Part shown: positions 55,069-64,000 of the stretch, piece by piece
Numbering within the stretch: the first letter of the stretch is position 1
Layout of the letters: every line of letters starts with the position of its first letter
DNA from: Bacteroides gallinarum DSM 18171 = JCM 13658
GTDB lineage: Bacteria; Bacteroidota; Bacteroidia; Bacteroidales; Bacteroidaceae
DNA: 64,000 nucleotides
Assembly: GCF_000374365.1 (NCBI RefSeq)
Contig: NZ_KB894124.1
Coordinates: forward strand, 1 to 64,000
Reading direction: 5' to 3'
Notes under the pieces: model-generated
The model's database searches: none
What the model was told of the DNA's origin: nothing
Seen by the model: the letters and a program-made list of their open reading frames with translations, nothing else
Program-made: the position numbers and the translations under genes

Positions 55069-55845
55069 ATGAAAAAGATAATTTTTACACTGGCATTGGC
55101 CGCATTTGCTTTTGCAGGAAATGCACAGATTTTGAAAAACGACTTGTTGAAAGGATATAAGGAAGGCGATAAGCTGGAGAAATCCGTTTATAATGAAAAG
55201 AAAGCTCCGATTGCTGTGGATACGTGGTGCGGGGCGTTCTCTTCAAAACCCAATACCAATCCGAGTCCTACCATTGGTAAGGAACTGACTTATGAGGGGT
55301 ATGCAGAGAAAGGTCCGTCTATCAATATTGGCGGTTATCCTGCCGGTACGAAAGGGGCGCGTTTCAGCATCTATTCCATGACCGAGGGAAAACAATATGC
55401 ACGCGGCACTTTCTATCTGTCTTGCCTGGTGAACTTTTCTAAGCTCGGTACGAAAGGCATGGCCGATTTTCTGGGAGTGAGCGCCAATTATGTGGGCGGC
55501 AGCAACCGTGCCAATATTTATGTAGCCCGTGAAGGCAGCGATAGAATCCGTTTCGGAACGAGCTTGCTGAAAGTGAAAGCTGAAACGACTATGGCTTACG
55601 ATTATGACAAAACTCACCTACTTGTATTAAAACTGGATTATGCCAACCAGAAGGTGTCTTTGTTTGTAGACCCGGAACTGGGTGCGGAAGAACCTGCAGA
55701 GGCTTCATGCGTTGCTATGGGCGATGCTGATAATGTGTTGAAGCATGCTATCCGCTCTATTTCTTTCAGGAACCGCAGCGGTTTCATTGGCAATGTAGGT
55801 AATTTCCGTTGGTGTAACAGTTGGGCAGGAGTAATTGCAGAGTAA
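55069..55845 (+). CDS. Secreted protein of unknown function
   Basis: A 258-residue protein with signal KKIIFTLALAAFAFAGNA. It is beta-rich throughout (RFSIYSMTEGKQYARGTFYL, HLLVLKLDYANQKVSLFVDP), which looks like a concanavalin-type jelly roll, as in carbohydrate-binding or lyase folds. I do not recognise a catalytic motif. Sitting between CE12 and GH2 suggests a role in binding or cutting a side chain. Confidence 0.65.
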   Translation: MKKIIFTLALAAFAFAGNAQILKNDLLKGYKEGDKLEKSVYNEKKAPIAVDTWCGAFSSKPNTNPSPTIGKELTYEGYAEKGPSINIGGYPAGTKGARFSIYSMTEGKQYARGTFYLSCLVNFSKLGTKGMADFLGVSANYVGGSNRANIYVAREGSDRIRFGTSLLKVKAETTMAYDYDKTHLLVLKLDYANQKVSLFVDPELGAEEPAEASCVAMGDADNVLKHAIRSISFRNRSGFIGNVGNFRWCNSWAGVIAE

Positions 55846-55854
55846 AAGAGGCTT

Positions 55855-58731
55855 ATGAAACATATTATAGCAGGCTTGCTTATGATATTTGCCGGCATGC
55901 TGACCGTAGTGGGACAAAACCGCTCGGTCAGCTTGTCCGGCAATTGGGTTTTTCAGATAGACCGTGAGGATAAGGGTGTCCGTGAGGAATGGTTCGGCAG
56001 AATTTTGGAAGACCGGATTAATCTGCCCGGTTCTATGCCCGAGAAGTTGAAAGGGGATGAGGTAACTGTCCGTACCCGGTGGACGGGAAGCCTTTACGAC
56101 AGTTCTTATTATTTTAACCCTTATATGGAGAAGTACCGGATAGACGGGCAGGTAAAACTTCCTTTTTTTCTTACACCGGACAGGCATTACGTAGGTGTGG
56201 CATGGTATCAGAAGAGGGTATCGGTTCCGGACGATTGGAAGGGGGAGCGGGTGGTTCTCTTTCTGGAACGTCCCCATATAGAAACTACTGTGTGGGTGAA
56301 CCGGCGGGAGGTCGGTATGCAGAACAGTCTTTGTGTGCCTCATGTGTACGACCTTACTCCGTATGTTGCTCCGGGAGAGAGTTGCTTGTTGACTATCCGT
56401 GTAGATAACCGGATTAAAGAGATTAACGTAGGACCGGACTCGCATAGTATAACCGACCAGACGCAGGGTAACTGGAACGGCATTGTCGGTAGAATAGAGT
56501 TGCAGGCTATGCCGAAAGTATTCTTCGAGAATATCCAGGTGTACCCCGACCTTTCCGGAAAGAAGGCGGTCGTGCGTATGAATGTGCGGGCTTCCTCTTC
56601 CGTAAAAGGGGAGATTACGCTTGCGGCGGAGAGCTTCAATACGGACGTATGTCATAAAGTTGCCCCGGTACGCAGGACGGTTGTTGTAAAGAGCGGCGAT
56701 AACCCGTTTGAAATGGAACTTCCGATGGGAGATGGTTTCTTGGCATGGGATGAATTTAGCCCGGCGCTTTATCGGTTGACGGCAACCTTGAAGAGCGGCA
56801 GGCAGACTGAAAAGAAGCAGGTACAGTTCGGTATGCGCGAGTTTACGATAAACGGTAAGTGGTTTTATGTAAACGGACGCAAGACGATGTTGCGGGGAAC
56901 CGTGGAGAACTGCGATTTCCCGTTGACGGGGTATGCTCCTATGGATGTTGCTTCTTGGGAACGGGTGTTCCGTATCTGCCGCAGTTATGGACTGAATCAT
57001 ATGCGGTTTCACTCTTTTTGCCCACCGGAAGCCGCCTTTATAGCGGCCGACCTCGTGGGTTTCTATCTTCAGCCCGAAGGACCGAGCTGGCCTAATCACG
57101 GCCCTAAGTTAGGAAACGGGCAACCTATCGACAAGTATCTTATGGACGAAACCATTGCGTTGACAAAAGCGTATGGCAACTATGCTTCTTATTGCATGCT
57201 TGCCTGTGGAAACGAACCTTCCGGACGCTGGGTAGACTGGGTAAGCAGGTTCGTAGACTACTGGAAGGCGACGGATTCCCGCCGCGTGTATACAGGAGCA
57301 TCGGTAGGCGGCAGTTGGAAGTGGCAGCCGCATAGCCAGTATCATGTGAAAGCCGGTGCGCGGGGGCTGACATGGGCGGAACGGCAACCGGAAAGTATGT
57401 CGGACTACCGTGCTAAAATAGATACGGTGCGGCAGCCTTATGTGTCGCATGAGACAGGGCAATGGTGCGTATTTCCCGACTTTAATGAAATCCGTAAATA
57501 TACGGGGGTGAACAAAGCCCGGAATTTCGAGATATTCCGGGATATACTGGAAGATAATAACATGGGTGCTTTGGCGCACGATTTCATGATGGCGTCGGGT
57601 AAGTTGCAGGCTATTTGTTACAAGCATGAGATAGAGAAAACCTTGCGTACGCCCGATTATGCCGGGTTTCAACTGTTGGCGCTGAACGATTATTCCGGTC
57701 AGGGAACTGCACTGGTGGGGGTGCTTAATGTGTTTTTCGAAGAGAAGGGATACATCGATGCGGCGGAGTTCAGGCGTTTTTGCAGTCCGACGGTTCCATT
57801 GGCGCGGATTCCTAAATTCGTATATACCGATAATGAGACTTTTCATGCAGATATAGAGGTTTCCCATTTCGGGGCGGCTCCGCTGCAAGGGGCAAGAACC
57901 GTTTATACGGTTAAGGATAAGTATGGAAAGGTGTATGCTCGCGGAACGGTCGGTATCAGCGATATTCCTATAGGGAACTTGTGCCCTTTAGGGAGTGTGG
58001 ATATAAAGTTGGATATTGCCGACGTCCCGCAAAAACTAAACCTGGAGGTACGTATCGAGAATACGGATGCTGTTAATGACTGGGATTTCTGGGTGTATCC
58101 GGCAGATGTCGAGCTGGCGGAAGGTGATGTGTATACCACGGATACATTGGATGAAAAGGCTGTCTCTGTCTTGGAACAAGGCGGTAATGTGTTGATTACC
58201 GCAGCCGGAAAAGTGAGCTATGGCAAGGAGGTGGTGCAGTATTTTACTCCTGTATTCTGGAATACGTCCTGGTTCAAGATGCGCCCGCCGCATACCACCG
58301 GTATCTTCCTTAATGAATATCACCCGCTTTTTAGGGAGTTCCCTACCGAGTATCACAGTAATTTGCAGTGGTGGGAGTTGTTGAACAAGGCGCAGGTAAT
58401 GCAGTTTACCGGTTTCCCGGCCGATTTCCAGCCATTGGTCCAGAGCATAGATACATGGTTTATAAGCCGAAAGACAGGAGTTTTGTTCGAGGCGAATGTA
58501 CTGAACGGGAAGTTGATGATGACCAGCATGGATATTACTTCGAAACCGGAAGAACGGGTTGTTGCCCGCCAGATGCACAAAGCTATTCTGGATTATATGA
58601 ATTCGGATAACTTCCGCCCTACGGCTACTGTTTCCCTTGGGCAGATACGGGAATTGTTCACCAAAGTGGCGGGAAATGTGAAGTCGTATACGAAGGATTC
58701 GCCGGATGAATTGAAGCCTAAGATGAATTGA
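55855..58731 (+). CDS. GH2 beta-glycosidase (beta-galactosidase or relative)
   Basis: A 958-residue secreted enzyme. The N-terminal sugar-binding domain (SLSGNWVFQIDREDKG, then VAWYQKRVSVPDDWKGERV and VPHVYDLTPYVAPGE) and the immunoglobulin-like domain lead to a TIM barrel with acid/base Glu 454 (CGNEPSG) and a likely nucleophile Glu 533 (SHETGQW). A C-terminal region of about 300 residues ends the protein. The aglycone is not readable; in RG-I clusters such enzymes often trim galactose. It starts 9 bp after the previous stop and ends the operon. Confidence 0.87.
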   Translation: MKHIIAGLLMIFAGMLTVVGQNRSVSLSGNWVFQIDREDKGVREEWFGRILEDRINLPGSMPEKLKGDEVTVRTRWTGSLYDSSYYFNPYMEKYRIDGQVKLPFFLTPDRHYVGVAWYQKRVSVPDDWKGERVVLFLERPHIETTVWVNRREVGMQNSLCVPHVYDLTPYVAPGESCLLTIRVDNRIKEINVGPDSHSITDQTQGNWNGIVGRIELQAMPKVFFENIQVYPDLSGKKAVVRMNVRASSSVKGEITLAAESFNTDVCHKVAPVRRTVVVKSGDNPFEMELPMGDGFLAWDEFSPALYRLTATLKSGRQTEKKQVQFGMREFTINGKWFYVNGRKTMLRGTVENCDFPLTGYAPMDVASWERVFRICRSYGLNHMRFHSFCPPEAAFIAADLVGFYLQPEGPSWPNHGPKLGNGQPIDKYLMDETIALTKAYGNYASYCMLACGNEPSGRWVDWVSRFVDYWKATDSRRVYTGASVGGSWKWQPHSQYHVKAGARGLTWAERQPESMSDYRAKIDTVRQPYVSHETGQWCVFPDFNEIRKYTGVNKARNFEIFRDILEDNNMGALAHDFMMASGKLQAICYKHEIEKTLRTPDYAGFQLLALNDYSGQGTALVGVLNVFFEEKGYIDAAEFRRFCSPTVPLARIPKFVYTDNETFHADIEVSHFGAAPLQGARTVYTVKDKYGKVYARGTVGISDIPIGNLCPLGSVDIKLDIADVPQKLNLEVRIENTDAVNDWDFWVYPADVELAEGDVYTTDTLDEKAVSVLEQGGNVLITAAGKVSYGKEVVQYFTPVFWNTSWFKMRPPHTTGIFLNEYHPLFREFPTEYHSNLQWWELLNKAQVMQFTGFPADFQPLVQSIDTWFISRKTGVLFEANVLNGKLMMTSMDITSKPEERVVARQMHKAILDYMNSDNFRPTATVSLGQIRELFTKVAGNVKSYTKDSPDELKPKMN

Positions 58732-58784
58732 GGATTAGGATTGCAGGCTTACCGGATAGGTATTGAACGTTTGCCGTAGAACAC

Positions 58785-58818
58785 AAAGAGCCGGACTTTC
58801 GCAAGCCCGGCTCTTTTT
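58785..58818. terminator. Two-way terminator
   Basis: AAAGAGCCGG and CCGGCTCTTT (58785-58794 and 58807-58816) pair over 10 bp with A before and T after, so it can end both the plus-strand GH2 operon and the minus-strand esterase transcript. Confidence 0.85.
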
Positions 58819-58845
58819 ACTTACACAAAATTTTCTATGGAAATC

Positions 58846-59757
58846 CTATTGTTTAATGCTTATCTTCTTTGCTTTTTTCCCGGCAATCCCCAGGTCTACC
58901 AGTTTGTTGTACATCTCGATTCCCAGATATTCGGCAGACTCGGCAGTGAAATGCAGCCGGTCTCTTTGTAATTCGGCCTTGGACATGTCTATAACGTGGA
59001 AGTTTTTGTCTTCCCGGGCAAGTTTATAAAGTGCGGCTTCTACATCGGCACTGTATTGCTTGTTGCTACGGGCTACTGTGCCGCAGATGAAGGGTAGCTT
59101 TTTGTACCGTTTGTTTCCCGTTTTCTCTACAAGGAAGTTGCGTACGTATGCTACTACTGCTTTCAAGTTCTTGTAATAGTTTTTGCCTTTGTGCCGGTCG
59201 CTTTCTCCCTGATGCCATAGGAAGGCTTTGATTTCGTATCCTTCGGGAAGTTTGCTCAGTTTATTGTCGATACATGCCGAGATATTTTCTGTAAACGAGA
59301 GCAGAAGCGATTTTCCGCCGGTAGCTGTCGAATGGTTGGCTGCCAGCCATTCCGGGTTGGCAGACCAGTATTTGCCACTGGTACTGCTGCAACCTATATC
59401 GATAGCAGTTCCGCCCAAAGACCATTTTACTACATAGAACTCTCTTTGAAGTGCCTGCTCCAGCCAATAATAAGTAACGGCATCATACGCCCAGCGTCCC
59501 GGACGCGCCTGGTGTACCATGCGGGGCCAGAAAGTTTCGAACTTCCCCGTTATCTGCTGACCGGCGCTTCCGTAACACCATTGGCAGTACTTATACTTAT
59601 TTTTCTGGATATAGTCGGGGAGTGCACTGTTCAGCACCCGTCCGTCTGTGTTCGATTGTCCGGCAGTGATGATAACAGTTGCCGGTTGGTTGTCCTTACT
59701 TTTTCCGAGAGCAGTCAGCGAGCATAAGGCTACTGCTATCAACAAAATCTTTCTCAT
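58846..59757 (-). CDS. Secreted SASA/CE6-type acetylesterase
   Basis: A 303-residue SGNH esterase with signal RKILLIAVALCSLTALG. ITAGQSNTDG carries Ser 35; WHQGESDRHKG near 185 is the conserved block; RDRLHFTAE near 270 gives the Asp and His. It is shorter than the fusion esterase at 10920 and stands alone, between two terminated units. Acetyl removal from the cluster glycan is the likely role. Confidence 0.82.
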   Translation of the reverse strand: MRKILLIAVALCSLTALGKSKDNQPATVIITAGQSNTDGRVLNSALPDYIQKNKYKYCQWCYGSAGQQITGKFETFWPRMVHQARPGRWAYDAVTYYWLEQALQREFYVVKWSLGGTAIDIGCSSTSGKYWSANPEWLAANHSTATGGKSLLLSFTENISACIDNKLSKLPEGYEIKAFLWHQGESDRHKGKNYYKNLKAVVAYVRNFLVEKTGNKRYKKLPFICGTVARSNKQYSADVEAALYKLAREDKNFHVIDMSKAELQRDRLHFTAESAEYLGIEMYNKLVDLGIAGKKAKKISIKQ

Positions 59758-59791
59758 GATATGTATTTAGGGTTTTCGATTTATTTTGCTG

Positions 59792-59799
59792 CAAAGTTA
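59792..59799 (-). promoter_or_regulatory. -7 box for the SASA esterase
   Basis: Minus-strand TAACTTTG lies 35 bp before the ATG at 59757. At 59817-59828 is TTACATGCAATA, shared with the other operons. Confidence 0.5.
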
Positions 59800-59922
59800 C
59801 GCAACCTTTATTCCGGTTACATGCAATATTGTTCAGATATCCTATATATTTATGCAGTGTTCGTATAAAACGTCCGGTGTGCTTGCAGAAAGGGGCGTGG
59901 TGGGCTTTTTTGCATACTTTTT

Positions 59923-59965
59923 GTACATAATTACATGTACGAATCGGCTCCGGTCGCTACTTTTG
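59923..59965 (+). promoter_or_regulatory. Promoter and dyad before the second SusC
   Basis: GTACAT (59923-59928) and ATGTAC (59935-59940) form a perfect inverted repeat, and TACTTTTG (59958-59965) is a full -7 box. The dyad covers about -48 to -30, a position used by activators. The ATG is about 80 bp downstream. Confidence 0.5.
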
Positions 59966-60046
59966 CATGTGTAAAACACAGGATTTGGTATTGGGGTATT
60001 ATGAAATACACATTACTGTTTCTTTTATATGATAACTTTATTGACC

Positions 60047-63000
60047 ATGAAAAATAAGATGAGAAAGATTTATGACTTTAGGCAGGCGGCAGTCTCGGTA
60101 CTTTGCATCCTGTTCTTCCTGCTGTGCGGTGTTACGGCGGCAGCACAGAACCGGGAAATCAACGGTACGGTACTGGATGAGACGGGACAGCCTGCTATCG
60201 GTGCTACTGTGGTAGTGAAGGGAACGAATAGCATGACTATCACCGGGCTGGACGGGCAGTTCAGCCTTTCCGTACCGAAAGACGCCGCACAACTGGAGAT
60301 TTCGTATGTGGGTTATGAAACCGCTAAAATAGCATTGACTGCCGGAAAGAACGTGTATAACGTAAAGCTGAAAGTAGCTGATTTGGCACTGGATGAAGTG
60401 GTGGTTATCGGTTACGGTACTGCCAAGAAAGGCAATGTGACGGGGTCTATCGCTACCCTGAAAGGAGAGAAAGTGGCAGACCGCCAGAACGAGAACGTGC
60501 TGTCTTCATTGCAAGGGCAATTGGCAGGTGTGGAGATTACGACAAACAGCGGTGCGCCGGGCGGCGAACTGGAAGTGCATATCCGCGGCGCAGCATCTAT
60601 CAATGCCAGCGACCAGCCTCTCTATGTGGTGGACGGCATTCCGGTAGATGACTTGAGCGATTTGAATGCGGATGATATCGAGTCTATCGATGTGCTGAAG
60701 GATGCTTCTTCCTCTGCTATCTACGGTTCGCGCGGGGCCAACGGCGTTATTCTTATCAAGACGAAGGAAGCGCAGAAAACAGGCAAGGTGAACGTATCGT
60801 TTTCCGCTTCTTTCGGTATGCAACAAATGGAGAAGAAACTGGATGTACTGACACCGGACGAGTGGATTGCGTGGCGTTCGGAAATCAATAACCAGAACTA
60901 TGTAAGGAATTATGGTTCGAAAGGCGCCACGGCTACCGATGATTATGAAATCCGACTGGCTTATACGGGCGGTTCTGTGAACACATCGTATGTAAATGAC
61001 CCTCGTTGGACACAACCCGGCTACGGCGGCCTGTTGGCAATTGACTGGCAGGATGAGGTTTTCCGGCTGGCTCCCAAGCAGAATTACACATTGTCCGTAT
61101 CCAACTCTACAGACCAGTCCAGTTATCGTGTGAGCCTGGGGTATGTAGACCAGAAGGGTATCGCGGTGAATACCTCTTATAAAAGGCTCAACCTGCGTGC
61201 TAATATGCAGACTACGATATTCGACCGTATTACGTTGGGGGTTAACCTGGCTCCTTCCATGTCTTGGAATGACGGCGGAACAGCGGATGCCGTGGCCGTG
61301 CTTTCCATGGTTCCTTTTGCCGAGCCGGAAGCTGGGCTTTATACCGGCGCGGAGCCTTACAGCAGATATAGCTGGGCGGGTACTCGCGTCAGCCCTATAG
61401 CCACGTTGGAGCGTAAGTCGAGTACGGCGGAAGATGCCCGCGTCAATACTTCCGCATTTATCCGCGCTGAATTGTATGAAGGTTTGCGTGCCGAGATAAC
61501 GGGGGCTTATAACTTCCGCAGTACGCAGTCGCGCAGCTTTTCGCCCAGCTCCATTTCCAACCGGTGGAGTACGGGTGAAGGTTACTATGCAACTGCCAAC
61601 CGTACCGATGCGCGTAATCATTCTTATCTGTTCCAGACGTTGCTGAATTATGACAATTCTTTCGGCAAGCATACCGTGGGGGCTATGGCAGGTTTCTCGA
61701 TAGAGGCCAAGAATTCTTATTCTTCCCGCCTGTCGGCGACGCACTTTCCCGACAATCTGGTGGAGAGTTTCGATATGACGGATGTAGACCTGACTACGGC
61801 TTATGCCACTATCGGATATCCGGGACGAATGGCTTCTTTCTTCGGTCGCCTGCAATACGAGTATGATAACCGCTATCTGATGACGGCGAGTGTCCGCCGC
61901 GACGGTTCGTCCAAATTCGGCAAGAACAGACGTTGGGGTATTTTTCCTGCCGTGTCGCTTGCTTATCGTATCTCGAACGAGCGGTTCTGGCCTGAAGATT
62001 TTGTTGTCAACTCGATGAAGTTGCGTGGCAGTTGGGGAGCTAATGGTAATAATTCCCTTTCCGACGGGGCGGCACTGGGGTTGATGTCGAGTGCAAACTA
62101 CTCTTTGGGCGGCTCGCTGATGAACGGCTACGCCATGTCTTCGCTCGATGTGGAAGACCTTACATGGGAGAAGGTGTATAGCTGGAATATCGGTGCCGAC
62201 TTTTCATTGTTCAATAGCCGGTTGTCGGTAGCGTTGGATTATTATCAGAAGAAAACGAGCGATTTGCTTTATAAGGTGACGATGCCCGGTATTATCGGTT
62301 TTAGCAATATGTGGGACAATGTGGGTGAAGTTCAGAACAAGGGCTTCGAACTGGAATTGCAGAGCCAGAACCTGACGGGGGCTGTCCGTTGGAGCACTTC
62401 CTTCAATATGGCCTACAACGAAAATAAGGTGACCGACCTGGGCAACAACGACAAGATATTCAGCAACAGCAATACGCAGGTGCTGATGGTGGGACAGCCC
62501 ATGCGCAGTTTCTACATGTACGATGCCGTGGGGGTGTACCAGTACTCCGAGGATTTACGGAGGTATCCGGTGCGTAAGGGTACGGCACTGGGAGATGTGC
62601 GCTACCGCGACGTGAATGACGACGGCGTTATCAATGATGACGACCGTACGCTGGTAGGCAAACCCAATCCGGACTTTACGTTCGGTATGACGAACAAGCT
62701 GAACTGGAAAGCGTTCGACTTGTCGGTACTTTGCACGGCGCAGTTCGGCGGTATGCTTTACAGTATGTCGCCGGGGCGTTATATGGATAATCCGGGTATG
62801 GCTATTTCACAGAATGTCTTTTCCTGGTGGAAGAATATGTGGCGTTCGGAAGAGGAGCCGGGTGACGGTAAAACACCGGCACTTAACTCCACTACCGGCG
62901 AGCTGCGCGACACGCGCTGGCTTTACAGTTCGGACTACATCCGTATCAAGAACATTACTTTGGGCTATAAATTGCCGATTAGCCGCAAGGTGGTACGTAA

Positions 63001-63136
63001 TGCGCGCATTTACTTCACGGTAGAAAACGTGTGGATGTGGGACAAGTACGACGGCGGATATTCACCCGAGAACAAGGGTAACAATGCCTACCCGCAGGCA
63101 CGGACTTATACGGTGGGCGCCAACTTCAACTTCTGA
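60047..63136 (+). CDS. SusC-like TonB-dependent transporter (second)
   Basis: A 1029-residue importer. Signal IYDFRQAAVSVLCILFFLLC ends near AAAQ; the carboxypeptidase-like fold (INGTVLDETGQPAIGATVVV), DEVVVIGYGTAKKGNVTGSI and the plug (GGELEVHIRGAASINASDQP, IDVLKDASSSAIYGSRG) lead to a barrel ending VGANFNF. No STN domain. GC content is close to neighbours, unlike the first SusC. Likely partner of the SusD that follows and controlled by the hybrid sensor. An ATG at 60029 gives six more residues. Confidence 0.95.
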   Translation: MKNKMRKIYDFRQAAVSVLCILFFLLCGVTAAAQNREINGTVLDETGQPAIGATVVVKGTNSMTITGLDGQFSLSVPKDAAQLEISYVGYETAKIALTAGKNVYNVKLKVADLALDEVVVIGYGTAKKGNVTGSIATLKGEKVADRQNENVLSSLQGQLAGVEITTNSGAPGGELEVHIRGAASINASDQPLYVVDGIPVDDLSDLNADDIESIDVLKDASSSAIYGSRGANGVILIKTKEAQKTGKVNVSFSASFGMQQMEKKLDVLTPDEWIAWRSEINNQNYVRNYGSKGATATDDYEIRLAYTGGSVNTSYVNDPRWTQPGYGGLLAIDWQDEVFRLAPKQNYTLSVSNSTDQSSYRVSLGYVDQKGIAVNTSYKRLNLRANMQTTIFDRITLGVNLAPSMSWNDGGTADAVAVLSMVPFAEPEAGLYTGAEPYSRYSWAGTRVSPIATLERKSSTAEDARVNTSAFIRAELYEGLRAEITGAYNFRSTQSRSFSPSSISNRWSTGEGYYATANRTDARNHSYLFQTLLNYDNSFGKHTVGAMAGFSIEAKNSYSSRLSATHFPDNLVESFDMTDVDLTTAYATIGYPGRMASFFGRLQYEYDNRYLMTASVRRDGSSKFGKNRRWGIFPAVSLAYRISNERFWPEDFVVNSMKLRGSWGANGNNSLSDGAALGLMSSANYSLGGSLMNGYAMSSLDVEDLTWEKVYSWNIGADFSLFNSRLSVALDYYQKKTSDLLYKVTMPGIIGFSNMWDNVGEVQNKGFELELQSQNLTGAVRWSTSFNMAYNENKVTDLGNNDKIFSNSNTQVLMVGQPMRSFYMYDAVGVYQYSEDLRRYPVRKGTALGDVRYRDVNDDGVINDDDRTLVGKPNPDFTFGMTNKLNWKAFDLSVLCTAQFGGMLYSMSPGRYMDNPGMAISQNVFSWWKNMWRSEEEPGDGKTPALNSTTGELRDTRWLYSSDYIRIKNITLGYKLPISRKVVRNARIYFTVENVWMWDKYDGGYSPENKGNNAYPQARTYTVGANFNF

Positions 63137-63166
63137 AACAAGGAATAACACTTAGAAACATCGCTT

Positions 63167-64000
63167 ATGAAGACGTTTTATCATATATGTATCAGTAGCA
63201 TCCTCACAGTGGGTATGCTGCTCACCGCTACCTCCTGCGAGGATTGGCTGGAAGTGAAATCACCTACTGCGCGTTCCACGCAGGACTTTTTCCAAACACC
63301 TACCCAGGCCGAACAGGCATTGTTGGGTGTCTATAACGGTTTGTTGCCCGTTCCGGAATACATCCTGCTCATGTCCGACGGCCGTTCGGATGACGTATGG
63401 ACCGAACCCGCCGACGACAAGCAGCGCGATTACGTGGATATCAGCGTATTCAATCCGAGCATCTACACTGCCGGAACGATAAACAGTGCCTGGAATGCCC
63501 TTTATCAGATAGTTGCCCGTGCCAACCTTTTTCTTGAAAGGGTAGAGAACCTCGAGTTCGATGTGGAGGAAGATGCTGAGGTGGACGTAAAAGCTACTTT
63601 CATGGCTGAAGCGCGTTTTCTGCGTGCTTATGCTTATTTCGAGCTGGTGCGCTACTTCGGGCGTGTACCCGTTTCCACCAAGTCGTTGAGTGCGGAGGAG
63701 GCGATGAGCACACCGCAGTCCGAACCGGAGGAGGTATACGGGCAAGTAATCATTCCCGACCTGCAATACGCCATAGAGAATATGGAAGACCAGGCCTACA
63801 CAAGCAGCGGCGGTATTGCCGAATTGGGACGTGCTACGCTGCCGGCGGCACAGGCATTGCTCGGCAGGGTGTATCTGACTATGGCAGGTTTTCCACTGTA
63901 CGATACGGCTAAACTACCGCTTGCCGAGGAGGTACTGGGAGAGGTAATAGCCTATGCCGAGAAGAACGGCAAGTATTGGGCGGCCGACGGCGATGAATGG
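63167..64000 (+). CDS. SusD-like lipoprotein (partial, runs off window)
   Basis: An ATG at 63167, 30 bp after the SusC stop, opens 278 codons without a stop. The signal YHICISSILTVGMLLTATSC with EDWLEVKSPT after Cys is a SusD lipoprotein start; FMAEARFLRAYAYFELVRYF and ALLGRVYLTMAGFP are TPR-like SusD blocks. About half of the protein is present. It would bind RG-derived glycans together with the SusC just upstream. Confidence 0.92.
   Translation, partial: MKTFYHICISSILTVGMLLTATSCEDWLEVKSPTARSTQDFFQTPTQAEQALLGVYNGLLPVPEYILLMSDGRSDDVWTEPADDKQRDYVDISVFNPSIYTAGTINSAWNALYQIVARANLFLERVENLEFDVEEDAEVDVKATFMAEARFLRAYAYFELVRYFGRVPVSTKSLSAEEAMSTPQSEPEEVYGQVIIPDLQYAIENMEDQAYTSSGGIAELGRATLPAAQALLGRVYLTMAGFPLYDTAKLPLAEEVLGEVIAYAEKNGKYWAADGDEW

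Overview
The window is a piece of a Bacteroides-type chromosome (Bacteroidales). The signs are two SusC/SusD pairs, a hybrid two-component sensor, lipoproteins with Cys signal peptides, a Ser-type sulfatase, an HU-like protein with a lineage-specific fold, and many TAnnTTTG (-7) promoter boxes typical of Bacteroides sigma factor. No rRNA, tRNA or CRISPR was seen.

Layout. (1) 1-513: the end of an insertion sequence that cuts short a GNAT acetyltransferase gene. (2) 539-9653, all minus strand: housekeeping genes. These are the arginine genes argR, an N-acyltransferase, argG, a small PspC protein, argC and argD, ended by a hairpin; then proC, an XRE-cupin regulator, an acyl-CoA/AMP ligase and a PagL-like lipid A deacylase. 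(3) 9793-10773: three palindromes spaced 22 bp, an HU-like gene, and a 45-bp repeat array that faces an inverted copy of itself. (4) 10920-19649, plus: a tightly packed operon for rhamnogalacturonan (RG-I pectin): acetylesterase-GH105 fusion, GH106 rhamnosidase, PL11 lyase, GH28. (5) 19784-28099: the rhamnose operon (rhaB, rhaA, rhaT, rhaD, fucO-like, a second GH105) and an AraC regulator, probably RhaR. (6) 28340-34742: an AT-richer SusC/SusD pair and a sulfatase. (7) 34880-43254: two large six-hairpin-like secreted proteins, a DUF4038-like TIM-barrel enzyme and a polysaccharide deacetylase. (8) 43313-47686: hybrid two-component regulator. (9) 47672-51829, minus: PL11 and PL9 lyases and a small lipoprotein. 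(10) 52077-58731, plus: fimbrillin-like lipoprotein, CE12 esterase, unknown secreted protein, GH2. (11) 58846-64000: a SASA/CE6-type esterase, then a second SusC and a SusD that runs off the window.

How it works together. The surface SusCD pairs would bind and import RG-I fragments. PL9 and PL11 cut the backbone; CE12 and the SASA esterases remove acetyl groups. GH105 enzymes remove the unsaturated uronic acid left by lyases; GH106 and GH28 release rhamnose and galacturonate; GH2 trims side chains. Rhamnose feeds rhaBAD and lactaldehyde reductase. Two regulators, RhaR-like and the hybrid sensor, would sense rhamnose and an RG oligosaccharide respectively.

The most unusual signal is a set of three intergenic arrays (9793-9850, 37114-37201, 49736-49885). 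Each is made of short imperfect palindromes repeated at almost exactly 22 bp, but each has a different sequence. A 10-G tract inside the GH106 gene is a second item worth checking.
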